Source: Allomyces arbusculus
Lineage: Eukaryota; Blastocladiomycota; Blastocladiomycetes; Blastocladiales; Blastocladiaceae
Reading direction: 5' to 3'
NCBI GenBank assembly: GCA_027604705.1
Contig: JADHYV010000028.1
Location: 1 to 64,000 of the forward strand
Length of the DNA stretch: 64,000 nucleotides
This document shows, in pieces, positions 44,029 through 55,242 of the stretch; the first letter of the stretch is position 1, and each line of letters starts with the position of its first letter. The position numbers and the translations under genes are program-made. A model generated the notes under the pieces. It had not been told where the DNA came from, did no database searches, and saw only the letters and a list, made by a program, of their open reading frames with translations.

Positions 44029-45529
44029 CTAGCGGAAAGCCGACCCGGGGCGCAGGTCGCCGCCCTGCCCGTACCCGCGGCTTTCCGTCAGCCCGCGATA
44101 AGGACCGCCGCCGTACCCCGCGTAGCGATCGTCGCGCGGGTAGTATGACTCGCTGGCGCCACGCGACAGGGGCACGTCGGGCCCACGGGACGCGTACCCG
44201 GACGCGGGCGCGTACCGCTCGCGACCGAGCAGTGTGTCGGCCGCCCGCGTCAGTCCACCACGAGGCTCGCCGACGCCGCGCGAGTAAACCGGCTCGCCCG
44301 ACCGATACGACGTGATGGGGGGCTCGCCGCGCCCGTATGCCGTGCGCGGCTCATCGGCGTACCGGCGCAAGGGCTCGTCGGCATACCGGCGCAGGGGCTC
44401 GTCGGCGTACCGGCGCGGCTCGTCAATGTACCGCGTCGAGCGTGGCAGAGGTTCTTCGACGTAGCGGCGCTCGGTGGTGGTGGTGGTCGTCGCGCCTGGC
44501 ACGAGCCCCGAGGCCGTGCGGCGCGGCTCGATCGGACGGCCGCCATAGAGCTCGTCAAAGATGCGCTCGCGGCGCAAAAACTCGTCGTCCTGGCGCCAGC
44601 CTGCTGCCTGGTAGTGCGCGACGCCGTGCGACCGCTCCCACTCGTCGCGCGTCATGGGCTTGAGCACCTCAATGTCCTCGGACACGCGCACGCCCTCGAC
44701 AATGCGCTCGCGCACGGGCAGGTACTCGCGTTCGATGCGCTCGCGGTCGATCTCGCGCTGCACGACCGGGTGCACCTCGTGGATGATGCTGTGCGTTGGG
44801 GAAAGCAGATATGCGTCAGCAAGGGGCCAAAGCAAGTCGATCCCAACCCAAGTGATTGACGACGACACGTACCGCGGGCGCACCACCTCCTCGACGCGCG
44901 GCTTCGAGTAGCGGTACTCGTGCTCGGTGGGCAGCTCCTCGTGGTATCCGCGTGAGAGCCGCTCCGAGATCTCGCGGTTGCGGCGACGCTCCTCCTCGCT
45001 GAGGTCGACCCGAGTTCAGTCAGCTTCGCATCGCTCGCGTCGAGCCACCAAGCGACCGACACGACGCGTACCTAATCCCGAGCCGGTAGTCCTCCTGGCG
45101 CAACTCGGGCAAAACGCGCTCCGTCACGACCGTATCCTCGCGCGCCTTCTCACGAATCGGCAAGACCGCATGGCGAATCTCAGCCACCTCGCGCTCGCGT
45201 TTCACAGTCGGAATAATCTCGTGGTACTGCTTGGTGCGCACGTGTTCCTCGACGACGGGAGCGTCCTCCTTGACATACTGTTCGGCGCGCTCCACCTCGG
45301 CGCGGTCGGCGCGCTCCACGCCCGGGCCGCGGTAGTACCCGCGACGGCGCAGGGCCTCGAGCTCACGAATCGCCTCCTCGCGCGACAGCGACGACGTGCC
45401 GCCCGTCCCGGCGCTGGTCGTGCCGGCGGTCGTCGTCGTCGTGGTCTCGGTTGTGACCATGCCGGAACCGCGACGTGGCATGGACGGGTTGCTCGTCGTG
45501 CGCGACGCTGTGGGGCCCACGTCGACCAT
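44029..45529 (-). CDS. charged repeat protein with E/H-I-x-P-x-V-x-R-E motifs, unknown function
   Basis: Exons on the minus strand are 45529-45072, 44998-44873 and 44788-44029 (introns 73 and 84 nt), giving 447 aa. The N-terminus is Ser/Thr-rich. The middle carries two or three divergent charged repeats: HEIIPTVKREREVAEIRHAV with a following LPIREKAREDTVVTERVLP, and HEVHPVVQREIDRERIEREY with a following LPVRERIVEGVRV. The end is Arg/Tyr/Gly-rich with tandem copies of RRYADEPL. The charged V/I-P-x-V-x-R-E repeats recall fungal allergen- or stress-type proteins with HxxxPxxxxE repeats, but the match is too loose to name. The Arg/Tyr-rich end is low-complexity and could promote condensation or RNA binding. 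ATG 45529 has a good context (A at -3, G at +4). Confidence 0.65.
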
Positions 45530-46069
45530 GGTTTCGGATGCGCGGGGGGTCGGTTGGTCCGTAGTAGGGTGGGTGGAGGGGGTGCGGCCAGTGCCGGGGT
45601 CGGTCGCGTCGCGTGCGGTGGTTGTGCGGAGCGATGCGGAGGGCGACGGCGCGTTGCGGATGCGTGGTCGGTGCGACTTGAAGCGGTCGCGAGGCAAGGC
45701 CGTGAGCAGGAGAGAAAGGCGCGGTGCGGCGCGCGCGCTTTTTGGAGACGGGTCCTCGGTGATGCCGCGCGTGATGCGCGCCGCGCGCTTGCGACCAAGG
45801 CCGTGATCGGCCGGCGGCCGCGCGGCGAGATTCGTGGCGCCCGGCAGCCAGCTTGTGGCCGGGCCGAGAGACGCGCGTCATGTTTCACTTGCCGGCGCGA
45901 GACGGACCGCACGTGAAATTCACATGACGTTGACTCAGACGATTGCCTTGAACGGCCTTACCCCTTTTCTCTTGCTCTCAACTTGAACGCAGTTGACGGC
46001 CCATACGATCCCCCCGATACACCGTGCCGTGCGACTTGCTGCACGCCGACCGCGATCCACCCAAACCTC
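45530..46069. promoter_or_regulatory. 540-bp divergent region, repeat protein / RRM gene
   Basis: It lies between two opposite-facing start codons. No named element recognised. The part just upstream of the repeat protein is open in its frame but lacks an ATG. Confidence 0.4.
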
Positions 46070-46750
46070 ATGTCGGCCGCTCGCTTGGCTCCCGGCACGC
46101 GCGCGCTCGCCCCGCTCTGGGTGTCCTACGCGAGCCGGCCCGTCATCTTCTTCGCTGCGACCACCAAAAACTATGCCAACCTCAAGGAATCGTCGTTGCG
46201 CGAGCACTTTTCGCAATTCGGGCCCGTCGAGGACGTGCGCATCAACAAGGTCGGCCCTTCCGCAACCGCAGTTCCCCTCCCAGTGGCCGCTTGCTCACCG
46301 ACCCTCGTTGGCAGGACGTGATCACGCACCGGCAGCAAAAATGGGGCCTGGTCATTTTTGGTGACGAGCAAGCAACGACGCGCGCGCCGGGTACCAGTGC
46401 CGCGGCCACGGCCAATGCGTTCGTGGTCTCGGAGACGGCCATTGAGCGCGCGCTGAGCAGCAGCGCGAGCCTCATCTTGGACGGCGTCCAGCTCGCGATT
46501 CAGCGCGGGTCGATTGCACGTACGCATGCGGCCTCCCTTCTCTACCGGTTTGCGTGCGCGAGAGAGCTCTATGGATTGTTCAGATGACCAACACTCGCTC
46601 GCTTCGACGGTAGTCAAACCGGACCTCAACGCGGTTGACCACTTCGGGTTCACGGGCTTCTTTGCCAAGCGCAAGCCAGCAAGCCGTTTCCCGCCGCCGT
46701 CTTCTCCACCCGCGGGAACGACGTCGTCGTGCGCGCCAAGTCATAGCTAG
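46070..46750 (+). CDS. small RRM-domain protein, possibly mitochondrial
   Basis: Exons 46070-46249, 46315-46519 and 46584-46750 encode 183 aa. The first 25 residues (MSAARLAPGTRALAPLW and on) are basic, Ala-rich and free of acids, like a mitochondrial presequence. An RRM fold follows. Strand 1 reads RPVIFFAAT; then LKESSLREHFSQFGPVEDV (helix 1 and strand 2) and KWGLVIFGD (RNP1-like strand 3). The aromatic RNP positions are partly kept (VIFF, GLVIF). The tail is Pro/Ser-rich. Fungal mitochondria carry small RRM proteins of this size, but I cannot name an orthologue. Both introns are 64-65 nt. Convergent with the hydrolase gene, 181 bp apart. Confidence 0.72.
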
Positions 46751-46931
46751 GATCCGTGGACCATTAAAATCCGTTTTGCTGTCAAGAAAGCAACCAAGCA
46801 AGAAAAATGGATCGTGTCTGTGCAAATACCTCCAACCGCACTCGCGGTCACCTCTTGGAAACGCCTACCGATTCCATGCACGTCTCGCCACGACCACATC
46901 ACAAACCCAACCAACTTCGTCGCGCGCGTCT

Positions 46932-49632
46932 TCACGGCGCCATCCGCTCCACATCCACCTTGGGCACCCCCTCTTTGGCGGGCGCCGCCGCCTGCTTCTT
47001 ACTCGGCGTGCCAATCTTGGAGTGGAACGCGCGCTCGGACCCGCGCGCCTCCTCGCCAAACAACCCATGGCTCAGATGCATCGTGCGCCGCGCAAGCAAG
47101 TACTTCTGGTCGACGTGCGCGTTATCGCGGAACTCGAGCCACTGGTCGTCGTCATCCGACATGATCGCGACGTCCTCCTCGCGCGCATCGCGCGCGCGCG
47201 TGGGGACCGGCATTGTCATCGACCGCGTCGGGCGTGCGGGTCTCGACCCAATGGGGCTTCCGGATCCCGACTCGGGCCCGTCGGCGCCGATCGTGAACGT
47301 GGCGCGCGCGTGTGCGGGCGCGTGAATGCGCGGCGCCGACGCCGCGTCCTCGTCGACGGGCAAGTTGGGCGTGTCGCGGAACGTGTCCATGAACCACTTG
47401 TGGATCAAGTTGATCGCGTCGACCGCCTCTGGCAAAAACGCCGACATTTGCAAGACCGCGTGCGAGACGCCTTCGAGAATCGTGACTTCGGCCACGTCCT
47501 GGTCGCGCGGCCGCGGTTTGCCCGAATCGCGGCGCCAGGCGCGCTGCTTGGCGTCGCGCAGCCGGCCGGCAAAGATGATCGTGTCGTCAACGAGCGGGTC
47601 CTTTTCGCCGCAGATCAGATAGACTTTCGGGAATTTCACGAGCAGGGCCTCGGGCGTCAAAATCGGCGACAGGTGGTAGTCGGATTGCAAGTCGAACGGC
47701 ACGGGCGACGGGCCCGCGTAGAGCAGTGCGAGCGCGCGCATCATTTCAGGCGTGAGCACGCGGTCGTTGAAGTTGGCCATGTGCGACGTGAGCACGAGCG
47801 GGTTATGGTGTTGCGGGGTGGCCGCCACCGACGGCGACGCGTACCGGCTCGACGCTGCATCGAGCTCGTGCGGGTGGTGGTCGGCGCCGCCATAATCGTC
47901 AAAGACAGTCTGTGGCTTCTGCGTGCGCAAAGCCGAGAGTTTGGACGACGCGAGTTTGAGGAAACTACGCTTGCGCTGCGGCCCGTTGGTGGCGGGTGGA
48001 GCCAAGTCGCCATTTGACGCGTGCGGCGACGGCGTGCCGTTCGACAAGACGGCCTGATGCAAGTCGACAAACTGGTTCACGTGCTTGGAGCTCTCGACGC
48101 GCAGCATTTGCGTCTCGCCCGGCTCGAGCCACGACCCCATGTTAAAGTTGAGGTGCGGGTAAATGAGCACGAGCGCCGTCGGGACCATGATGCGCGACTC
48201 GATGGCGCGCAGCGTCACGCCTGTCGCCATGTTTCCACCCGCCGAGTCGCCACTCAGCGTGATCTTGATTGGGTCGCGACGGCGGCGCTCCGTCGTCGTC
48301 GTGGCGTGGCCATTGTGGGACGTGGTCACGGTCACGTCGTAGAACCACCCACCGAGACCGAGACACTCACCATTGGTCTCGCGAATCAGCCGGTAGAACT
48401 CAAAGTTCTCCTCGAGCCCGTACGGGAACGGGTACTCAGGCGCTTTGCCATAGTTGAGGGCAACCACGAGGCAGCCGGGTGCCATGTGAGCCCACTGCGT
48501 CAGGTAATCTTCGTGGCATTCCGGGTCCATGCACACAAAGCCGCCGCCGTGAACGTGGAGAATGACCTGGAGGTAGTGGGTGAGGTAGGGGTTAGTCACG
48601 AAAACGACACACCCGAGCCGGCCACAGTCACAAAAACACGCGCAAACGTCCCTGCGTGACGCGCGACAAGTCCTCCACCTTGCCGGCATAGTAGAGGAAC
48701 ACGTCCATGACCGTGGTTTTTGGGTCAGCCGGATCGTACCCGTACGCCGACGCGAGGCGCGGGATTTGAATGCGTTTGCTGCGCCAGGTGATCTTGGGCA
48801 TCATGCTGCGCGCCAGCTTCTGGATGTAGGGGTGCTTTTGCTTTTCCCACGAGACGCGCATCATGCTGACCGTCGGCGTCGATCGCAAGCGGCGGACCTG
48901 ATGGGGAGGGGTGAAGTGAGCGTGAGCGTGAGCGTGTGGTCCGCCTGTGTGGTCACTAGAGTTGAAAAATGCACCTTGGCCTCGGCCTGGTCGGCAAAGA
49001 CGAGGTAGAACATGGTAAAGACGATGCTCATCAGGTCGCGCAGAAACTTAGGCTTGATGTTCATGGCCGTCCAGAACCCGGCGTCGAGCGCGGTCATGAT
49101 CCACGTCGCACGGTAAAAGTTTTTGTTGTACTGTTTCGTTTCGTGGCGTGATTGGCGAGGTCAGCTGGAGCAACTCCATTGCACGGAAAGCGGGCGCAAC
49201 GTACGTAGCGCGCGTAAGGTTCGGGAGCTACTCAGCGCGAACACCAAAGCCGGCAAAACAGCGTCAGAACGGGTCCGATGGACAGGAAAACCGCCACAAC
49301 AAGAACGCACCGTTCATAAACGCAAACAGGCTCAACTTGGAGAGCAAGTATCCGGAGGTGAGCGTGCCGAGCACAATCTGCCATGGCGCAAACGCTTGCA
49401 GCTTGCGGTTCGCGCGGTTGACGAGCATGCCGCCGGGCGGCGAGCGGCCATGGTAGGCCTTGAGCACCTTGATACTGGTGAAAGTGCGCATCGGCTTGGT
49501 GAGTTGATCACAAAACGAAGCATCCGCCCATTGCTCGTGATCGAAACACAATACGAACGACGCCAAGGTGATCAAGATGGCCTCGATGCGCTTCCACGTC
49601 GTGGAGGGTTTGCCGTAGACGTGGTCGAGCAT
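46932..49632 (-). CDS. hormone-sensitive-lipase-type alpha/beta hydrolase, membrane-anchored
   Basis: Exons on the minus strand are 49632-49311, 49227-49205, 49130-48975, 48897-48640 and 48566-46932, encoding 797 aa. An N-terminal hydrophobic segment (IVLGTLTSGYLLSKLSLFAF) near residue 90 may anchor it. The block ALDAGFWTAMNIKPKFLRDL is familiar from fungal steryl-ester or acetyl-hydrolase-like proteins. The catalytic domain has the oxyanion motif HGGGF, the nucleophile motif GDSAGGN, an acid in CGEKDPLVDD and the His in EGVSHAVLQM. A long insertion (roughly 420-520) and a disordered C-terminal 130 residues are extra. Family members hydrolyse acyl or steryl esters on lipid droplets or ER. Exon 2 is only 23 nt, placed by splice signals and phase, so it is the least certain part. 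Confidence 0.82.
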
Positions 49633-50908
49633 GGTTGCAGCGAGAAACTATCTCAGAGTGGCAGGGCCAGGCACGAAAGTGCTTGCTCTTGCAGCGTCGA
49701 GGTTAGGCCGTCTGGGTCCGGACAGCACGCGAGCAGCAATCTCAGGCGTTCGATAGCCGCGCAGCCGCGGGAACCAAGTGCTGGTCCAAGGGGGCGTCAG
49801 TCGTGCTGGCAGCTTGCGGCGTCTGGCCGAGCGGGTCGTGGTCAGGGTGGCCAATGGCCGGCTCTGCTGCAGCGCTGCTAGGTCTCAAGTGTGGTGCGAT
49901 TGCAGCGCAAGTCGGTTGCACAAAGTGGGTGCCGGGGATGGCCGTGTCAAATAGGGGGCGAGAGGAGAGCAAAAGAGCACACTCGCGGCGCCGTGGTCGT
50001 GGCCGCCGCCGTCGTCGTCGGCAGCGTCGGTCGCCACGGTTACGCTGGAACAGAATCCGGCGGGATTGCGCAGAGCGGGGGTGCAGAGAGAGATTCAGGG
50101 GGGAATGCAAGAGCAAAGCCAGCGTCCAGAATCACACGGCCAACTTGCGCATGACGTCAACGAGACGGTTCTGAATCAGGAATTGCAGGTTCTGGCAACA
50201 GGCGTCTCGACTCGATCACGACGCCGTGTTGGGATGCTGTTTGCAGCACCGGCCGAACACGAATCACGAACCCGAACGGGGATCCCCGCGGTCCTCACGA
50301 CGTGCCCGCTTGCCGCCCCAATTCGCCGCAATTGTGCGCAGGGAGCAGAAAACAGGATTATATCGGTGTATTGATTCTGTATCATCAGTCGTCCTGGACG
50401 TGGGGGTGGCCAAACGAAAACGGGGGAAGAAGACAAGCGAAACCAAATGGGGCATGAAAACGACGATCAAGGCAGCAGGGGGGAACCAGAAAATCGCAAA
50501 ACCAAACGAGCAACAAATCATCAACGGGCGTGCAGGTCCGATTACGAATCGAGACCGCGACGGGCGTGGTGGGGGTGAGGGGATGAGAAAAACAGCGCGA
50601 ACGGAGGAACCAAGCAGGGAAAGAACGAACGAACGAGGTGGAAGAGGAAGAAAAGATAAACGCTGTACAAGTTGGGCGGGACCCGCGGTAACGGGCCACC
50701 CGCTACGGTAGTTTTGGTAGGCGGTAGGTAGGTAGTAGGTTGGCGGGGAGAAAAAGAAAAACGGCAACCCGCGTTTGGAGGAAAAGACAAATCAGGGCGA
50801 GCGCGCGTGCCGCCATCTACAAATGCGCACACCTGCGAACCAAAGCATCGACTGGCGCCATCCGCAAGATCGGCACCGGTCGAGCTCAGAACCCGCACGC
50901 ACGCGCGT
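49633..50908. other. 1.3-kb intergenic region between tandem minus-strand genes
   Basis: Hydrolase promoter and the 3' end of the APSES gene. Purine-rich on the plus strand near 50400-50780. Open frames lack conserved features; I see no RNA gene. Confidence 0.5.
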
Positions 50909-53900
50909 CTAGGCACGAACTTGGTTCTCGACCGACTCGGTAGCCGACGCAGCGTCGGGCATCGCTACCTGTGCCGAACACGCCGCACTCGAGACCGCGT
51001 TCGTGTCGTCGCGCGCCGCCAGCGAGCGCAGTGCCTGCACGAGCTCCTTGGCGCCAAGCCGTTCGGCCACCTCGTGCGCCGTCTCGCCTTGCACGTCGCG
51101 GTGCTCGACCAGAGCCGCGAGCGCCGACCGGACCTCGGCGTCCTGTGCAGAGGCCGCAAACTGGAACAGACACTCGAGGTAGTGCATGGCCGCAGGCTCC
51201 ATTTGCCGCGCCGACGTGGCGGCCAGTGCCAAATGGTGCAGGACGGTACGCCCGGCATGGTCCACGTGTGCGAGCGATGCGGCACCGAGCAGAGCCATGA
51301 CCTGCGCAAACATGCGCGTGTCGAATCCGTTGGGCCCAGACACGGCGCACATGAGTGGGGTCTCGCCGAGCGCGTTCGTGCAGCACACGTCGCCGCCGCG
51401 GGCAATCAACAACTTGAGGATCGGCGCGCGCGCGAGCGCCGCGGCAAAGTGCAGTGCCGTGTTCCCTTGATCGTCAAGCGCTTGGTTCACGTCGACGGCG
51501 AGTGCCGAGGCGAGCACGTCCGACGCGTGCGCCGTGTCGTTGGTGAGAAACAGCGCCATCAGTTGGCACCGGCTCAGCTGCCGGTCCTCGGCGAGCATCA
51601 GTTCGGGTGGGGTCGGGACGAGCGTCGGGGTTGCCGCGGGGGACACGGCCATGCTGCCGACAGTACTGGTCGAAGACGAGCGCGCGCGGAACACCACCGA
51701 CTGCGACGAGTCCACATCCATGGCCTCGAATTCGGCCGGCGACGAGGACGAGGAAATGTCGAGCGACAGCGTGAGGCTGGCATCGGAAAGCGAGGGCGCC
51801 AAGCTCAGCCCAGACGCGCTCACGGACGGAAACGGCTCCTGATCAAACGCGGCAGCTGCTCGGTCCATGGCATCATCGTCGTCATCATTGTCGCGAGCTA
51901 GGTTGCCGCGGCTTGGGCTCGGCGAGAGGCACTCTTGCGACGGCGACGGGTAACCCTGGTAAAACAGGTACGACGCGAGCGGCGCCGTCGGGTTGACTGG
52001 GCACGACGTGCACGGCAAAATGTGGTTGGCCGGGTCGAACGCCGACACGAGCGGCGTCTTCAGCATGCTTGCCGCTGAGGACGAGGTAATGGGTCCAGCG
52101 ACGGGACTCGGCGGCTGCTCGAGGTAGCCCGCAAACGGAAGCGGGTCCTCGTCCATCAAGTCGCCGTCCAGATAGTCGTTGTCTTGATGGAACCGCTGGT
52201 AGGATGACATGTAGGACGAGTACAGCGACGACGGGAAGTCGGACGTGTAGGCCGACGGGGTATGCATCGAGGTAGGCGAAGAGGCAAACATGGAGAGAGT
52301 GGGAGTGGGCAGTGGAGGGGGGAGTGGTGCAAACGCCGGCGTCTGGAGCCGTTGCAGGTCGGTTGGGACTGGCGAGACCCTCGATGCCGACGGTGTCGGG
52401 AGCCCGTGCGCGACGCCGCCGTTGCCGCTGTGCGGCATGGATGCGAGCCCTGAGAGGAGCGCCTGGTTCGTGGCCGCCTGCGACGACGTGGTCGCGGTGG
52501 TCGACGCGGTCGAGTCCGCATGCGATTCGAGCAGGGACGCCCCGTGGCCCGATTGCGTGGCCATGGTCGGGAAAGGCACCGGTTCGGTCCCGACCGGTCG
52601 TGCTGCGGTGGTTGCGAGCCGGAGCGCCGGCGGTGTGGGCATGATCGACAGGCCAAAGCCCGGGTGCTGTGCAGCCAGGAAGGATGCGCGCGTCGGCGAG
52701 GGTGATGCGGACGGGAACGCGACCACCTTGTGCAACTGCTGCTGCTGCTGCTCGGCGAGCGCCGACTGGCGCAGTGACGGCTTGTTGCGCGCAACCATGG
52801 TGGTCGGGTCAAACTCGAGAATCGGTCTCATGAGCTCCTCGACCTTGTACTCTTCGCACAGCTGGACACCGCGCTCAAACGGCACCCTATGGTGGACATT
52901 GTCGGGACCAAGGCCGCGCGAGGGTTAGGATGCGATTTAGGGGCAGGAATGGGTCGTGATTTGGGTGAGGACATGAGGTGGGGCAATCTGGCCGGGCTCC
53001 AGGGAGGTGCCAACACGAGGGGCGCATGCCATTGCCATGCACTCGGTGCGGTGAAGACCGACGCCGGCCCGATGACGGTTGAGCGCGCAACTTGGCCCCA
53101 CGCGCGGCTGGTCGACGCCGACACCAAATGCCATTTGCCCCGACATGCGAGGAGGACGGCGGGAAGAAAAAAACCACGGCCAAGACGGTACGGACCAGGT
53201 GCCTTGGTACTTGCCGTACCCCCCCTGCACTTTTTCGTGCACGCCGCTGGCAATTTCGCGCTCGAGAATCTTGGTGCGGCGGCCCTTTTCGATGCCAGCG
53301 ACCTTGAGGATCTGCGTCGCATTCAGGTACGAGTCGGCCTTGCGGCGCATCACGGCCACGTTGCGGCACATCATTTCCTACAGAGGGCGCCAACGGCCGA
53401 GAGAGGCGGACACGAGTGTTTGGTGGCCCAACGGTGAGTATGGTTGTGCGTCGCCATGAGACCAGAGACGGCCGCCGTCCACGCAAGAAACTACGGCGAG
53501 CCGCCCGCAGCCGCTGCTGCTGCCCCCACGCACGACCCCGCTGCCTGTGGCCGCCGCCAAGCGCCCAAAGACAAGGTCGACCACCCCCGCGCGCGCGCCC
53601 GCCGAGTTCCCAACTGAACCAGGCCCGGTCCGGTCGCTGCGAAAATGCAAACAAAATGGCGGGCCAGTTGGTGGGCGAGCAACTTTATCCCTTCCAGATG
53701 ATGGGCCAAAAGAGAGCCACGGGTCATGGAACAGCCAGCGCCGCCAGCCAGCACCCAGCCATAATCACCAGGCCCCAGTCCCCCCAGGTTCGGGCCAACC
53801 CACAACGTCTTCGGCTGTGATCCGCCGCGTTCTTGCAAGTGCCGCAAGTCGGGGCGGGCCACGGAGCACGGAGCACGGAGCACCGAGGAGCACGGAAATT

Positions 53901-54154
53901 GGGTGGCCAGCGGGGGGGGGGGGGGGGCATTGCAGGGGGGCTGGGCAGAGAGGAGAGTTGCAGTGCGCATGGGCGGCGGCATGGGAGCTGATTTGCGGCG
54001 CTGGTGTCGAGATTGACGCCGAGCGAGCGGGAACCGGTCGCGGCGGTGGCAGCGGCGGCAGCACGCAACTGCAGCGAAGAAAAGTACCCACCCAGACGGA
54101 GACGCCCGAGTAGACGGCAACGTGGATGGCGGGTGAGCATTGGGTCGAGGCCAT
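50909..54154 (-). CDS. APSES-type DNA-binding transcription factor with ankyrin repeats (Mbp1/Swi4-like)
   Basis: Exons on the minus strand are 54154-54092, 53377-53196 and 52886-50909, giving 740 aa. Spliced, residues about 10-110 form the APSES (KilA-N-type) winged helix. It begins [10 protein letters not shown] and continues [20 protein letters not shown]. Then come [36 protein letters not shown] and the LCEEYKV helix. The middle is Ser/Pro-rich. Ankyrin repeats lie near 545-680, with [34 protein letters not shown] and [14 protein letters not shown]. Mbp1/Swi4 factors with this layout drive G1/S genes. Intron 1 (714 nt) and intron 2 (309 nt) are far longer than others here, and intron 1 contains a 16-base G run. 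The tiny first exon was found by matching the missing N-terminal strand. Confidence 0.88.
53912..53927 (+). repeat. poly(G) tract, 16 bases
   Basis: This uninterrupted G run lies in intron 1 of the APSES gene, so the transcript reads a C run. The homopolymer may be length-variable. Confidence 0.9.
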
Positions 54155-55242
54155 GGCGCTTGGCAGTGGTGCGTGCGGTTGGTCGGTGCGGAGTTGCAAG
54201 CGGCAGTGGCAAGCTCGTCGTTGTTTGTGGTTGCTGGTGGAGGTGGCAGCTGGTTGGTCTTGTCGTGGAGGAGAGCGGGGAGGAAGTAGGAGAACGTGCT
54301 GAGCGCGCAGCACAGGTGGCCACAACGACGGCTCGACTTGGAGGACATCATTTTTTTATGGATGCATGGCCAAGGCTCAAGAGTTGTTGCAGAAAACCGC
54401 ACCAAAGCACCGTCAAGCGCGCGCTGAAAAGCGGGCACAACCAACACAGAAAACACGGAAGATCGCAAGCGGCCGGAACACGCCGTCCCACGCCGTCGCC
54501 AAGAGCTCGCGAACCCGGGCAAGTTCCGGCGCCTGACGACGGTTGGCGACCAGTGGACGTTGGTCGTCGCCCGCCTGGTTAGACAGTCTTCAGCCAGATG
54601 GACGATTTGGCAGGGGGCCGGCTGCTCGCCTCCCGGGATCAAAGGCTTCAAACCGACTTGACAACTCTCGCCCTTTGTCAAACACTCTGATCAGCTGCTG
54701 CCGTCTCGCACGCTGCCCGGCCGCCGTGGGTGCCGCGGGTGGTGGCATCGGGGCACCAATCAATCAAATGAACTCATCACTCTCGTTCGTGTCACGGTCC
54801 AAGCCGCTGGCAGCGGCCGTGCGAGTCTGGCGAGAGGGCAAGTGCGCGGGACGGGAGGCACGGCAGGACCGAGACGCCTCGGGCGACGAGGCTGTGCCCA
54901 GATCGAGGAGTCTCACATGACCGCGTCCGTAGCCGGCTGCGGTCCCTGCCCATCGCGCCTCCCCGCCGCTGCCCGGTGCCAACCTTCCTTGCCGCCCGTC
55001 GCCTTGCAGCCCCTCCTGCTCCACCAACCACGTCGTGCCCGCACCCCCCGGCCGCGACGCGACTCGTGGCTCCGCACGAACCCGCGCACACACCACGCCG
55101 ACACCCGCCGGCCGACCCCACCGCGATCCAACCACCCGCGACCGAACAAGCGGCCCGCGCGCAACACCAGCACCAGCTCGCTGCAAGTCTTCAACGACCC
55201 ACGCACAGACTCACCGCACCCGGACCCGAGGCCGCGCAGTGC
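54155..55242. promoter_or_regulatory. 1.1-kb divergent region, APSES factor / SSUH2-like gene
   Basis: Holds both promoters. A frame is open into the SSUH2-like gene from the left but without an ATG until 55243. No named element was recognised. Confidence 0.4.

Noticed and set aside
44337-44663. Short tandem repeats read as a possible CRISPR-like array
   Set aside because: They are in-frame codon repeats of the RRYADEPL units in the charged repeat protein, with no spacers.
50909-54154. APSES domain as evidence of a viral insertion, because KilA-N domains occur in viruses
   Set aside because: The gene has introns and an ankyrin C-terminus typical of fungal cell-cycle factors; it is a host gene.
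53765-54681. Pro/Ala-rich minus-strand frames in the first APSES intron
   Set aside because: Only the first 63 nt (54154-54092) match the APSES N-terminus. The rest is spliced out to reach EMMCRNVAV.
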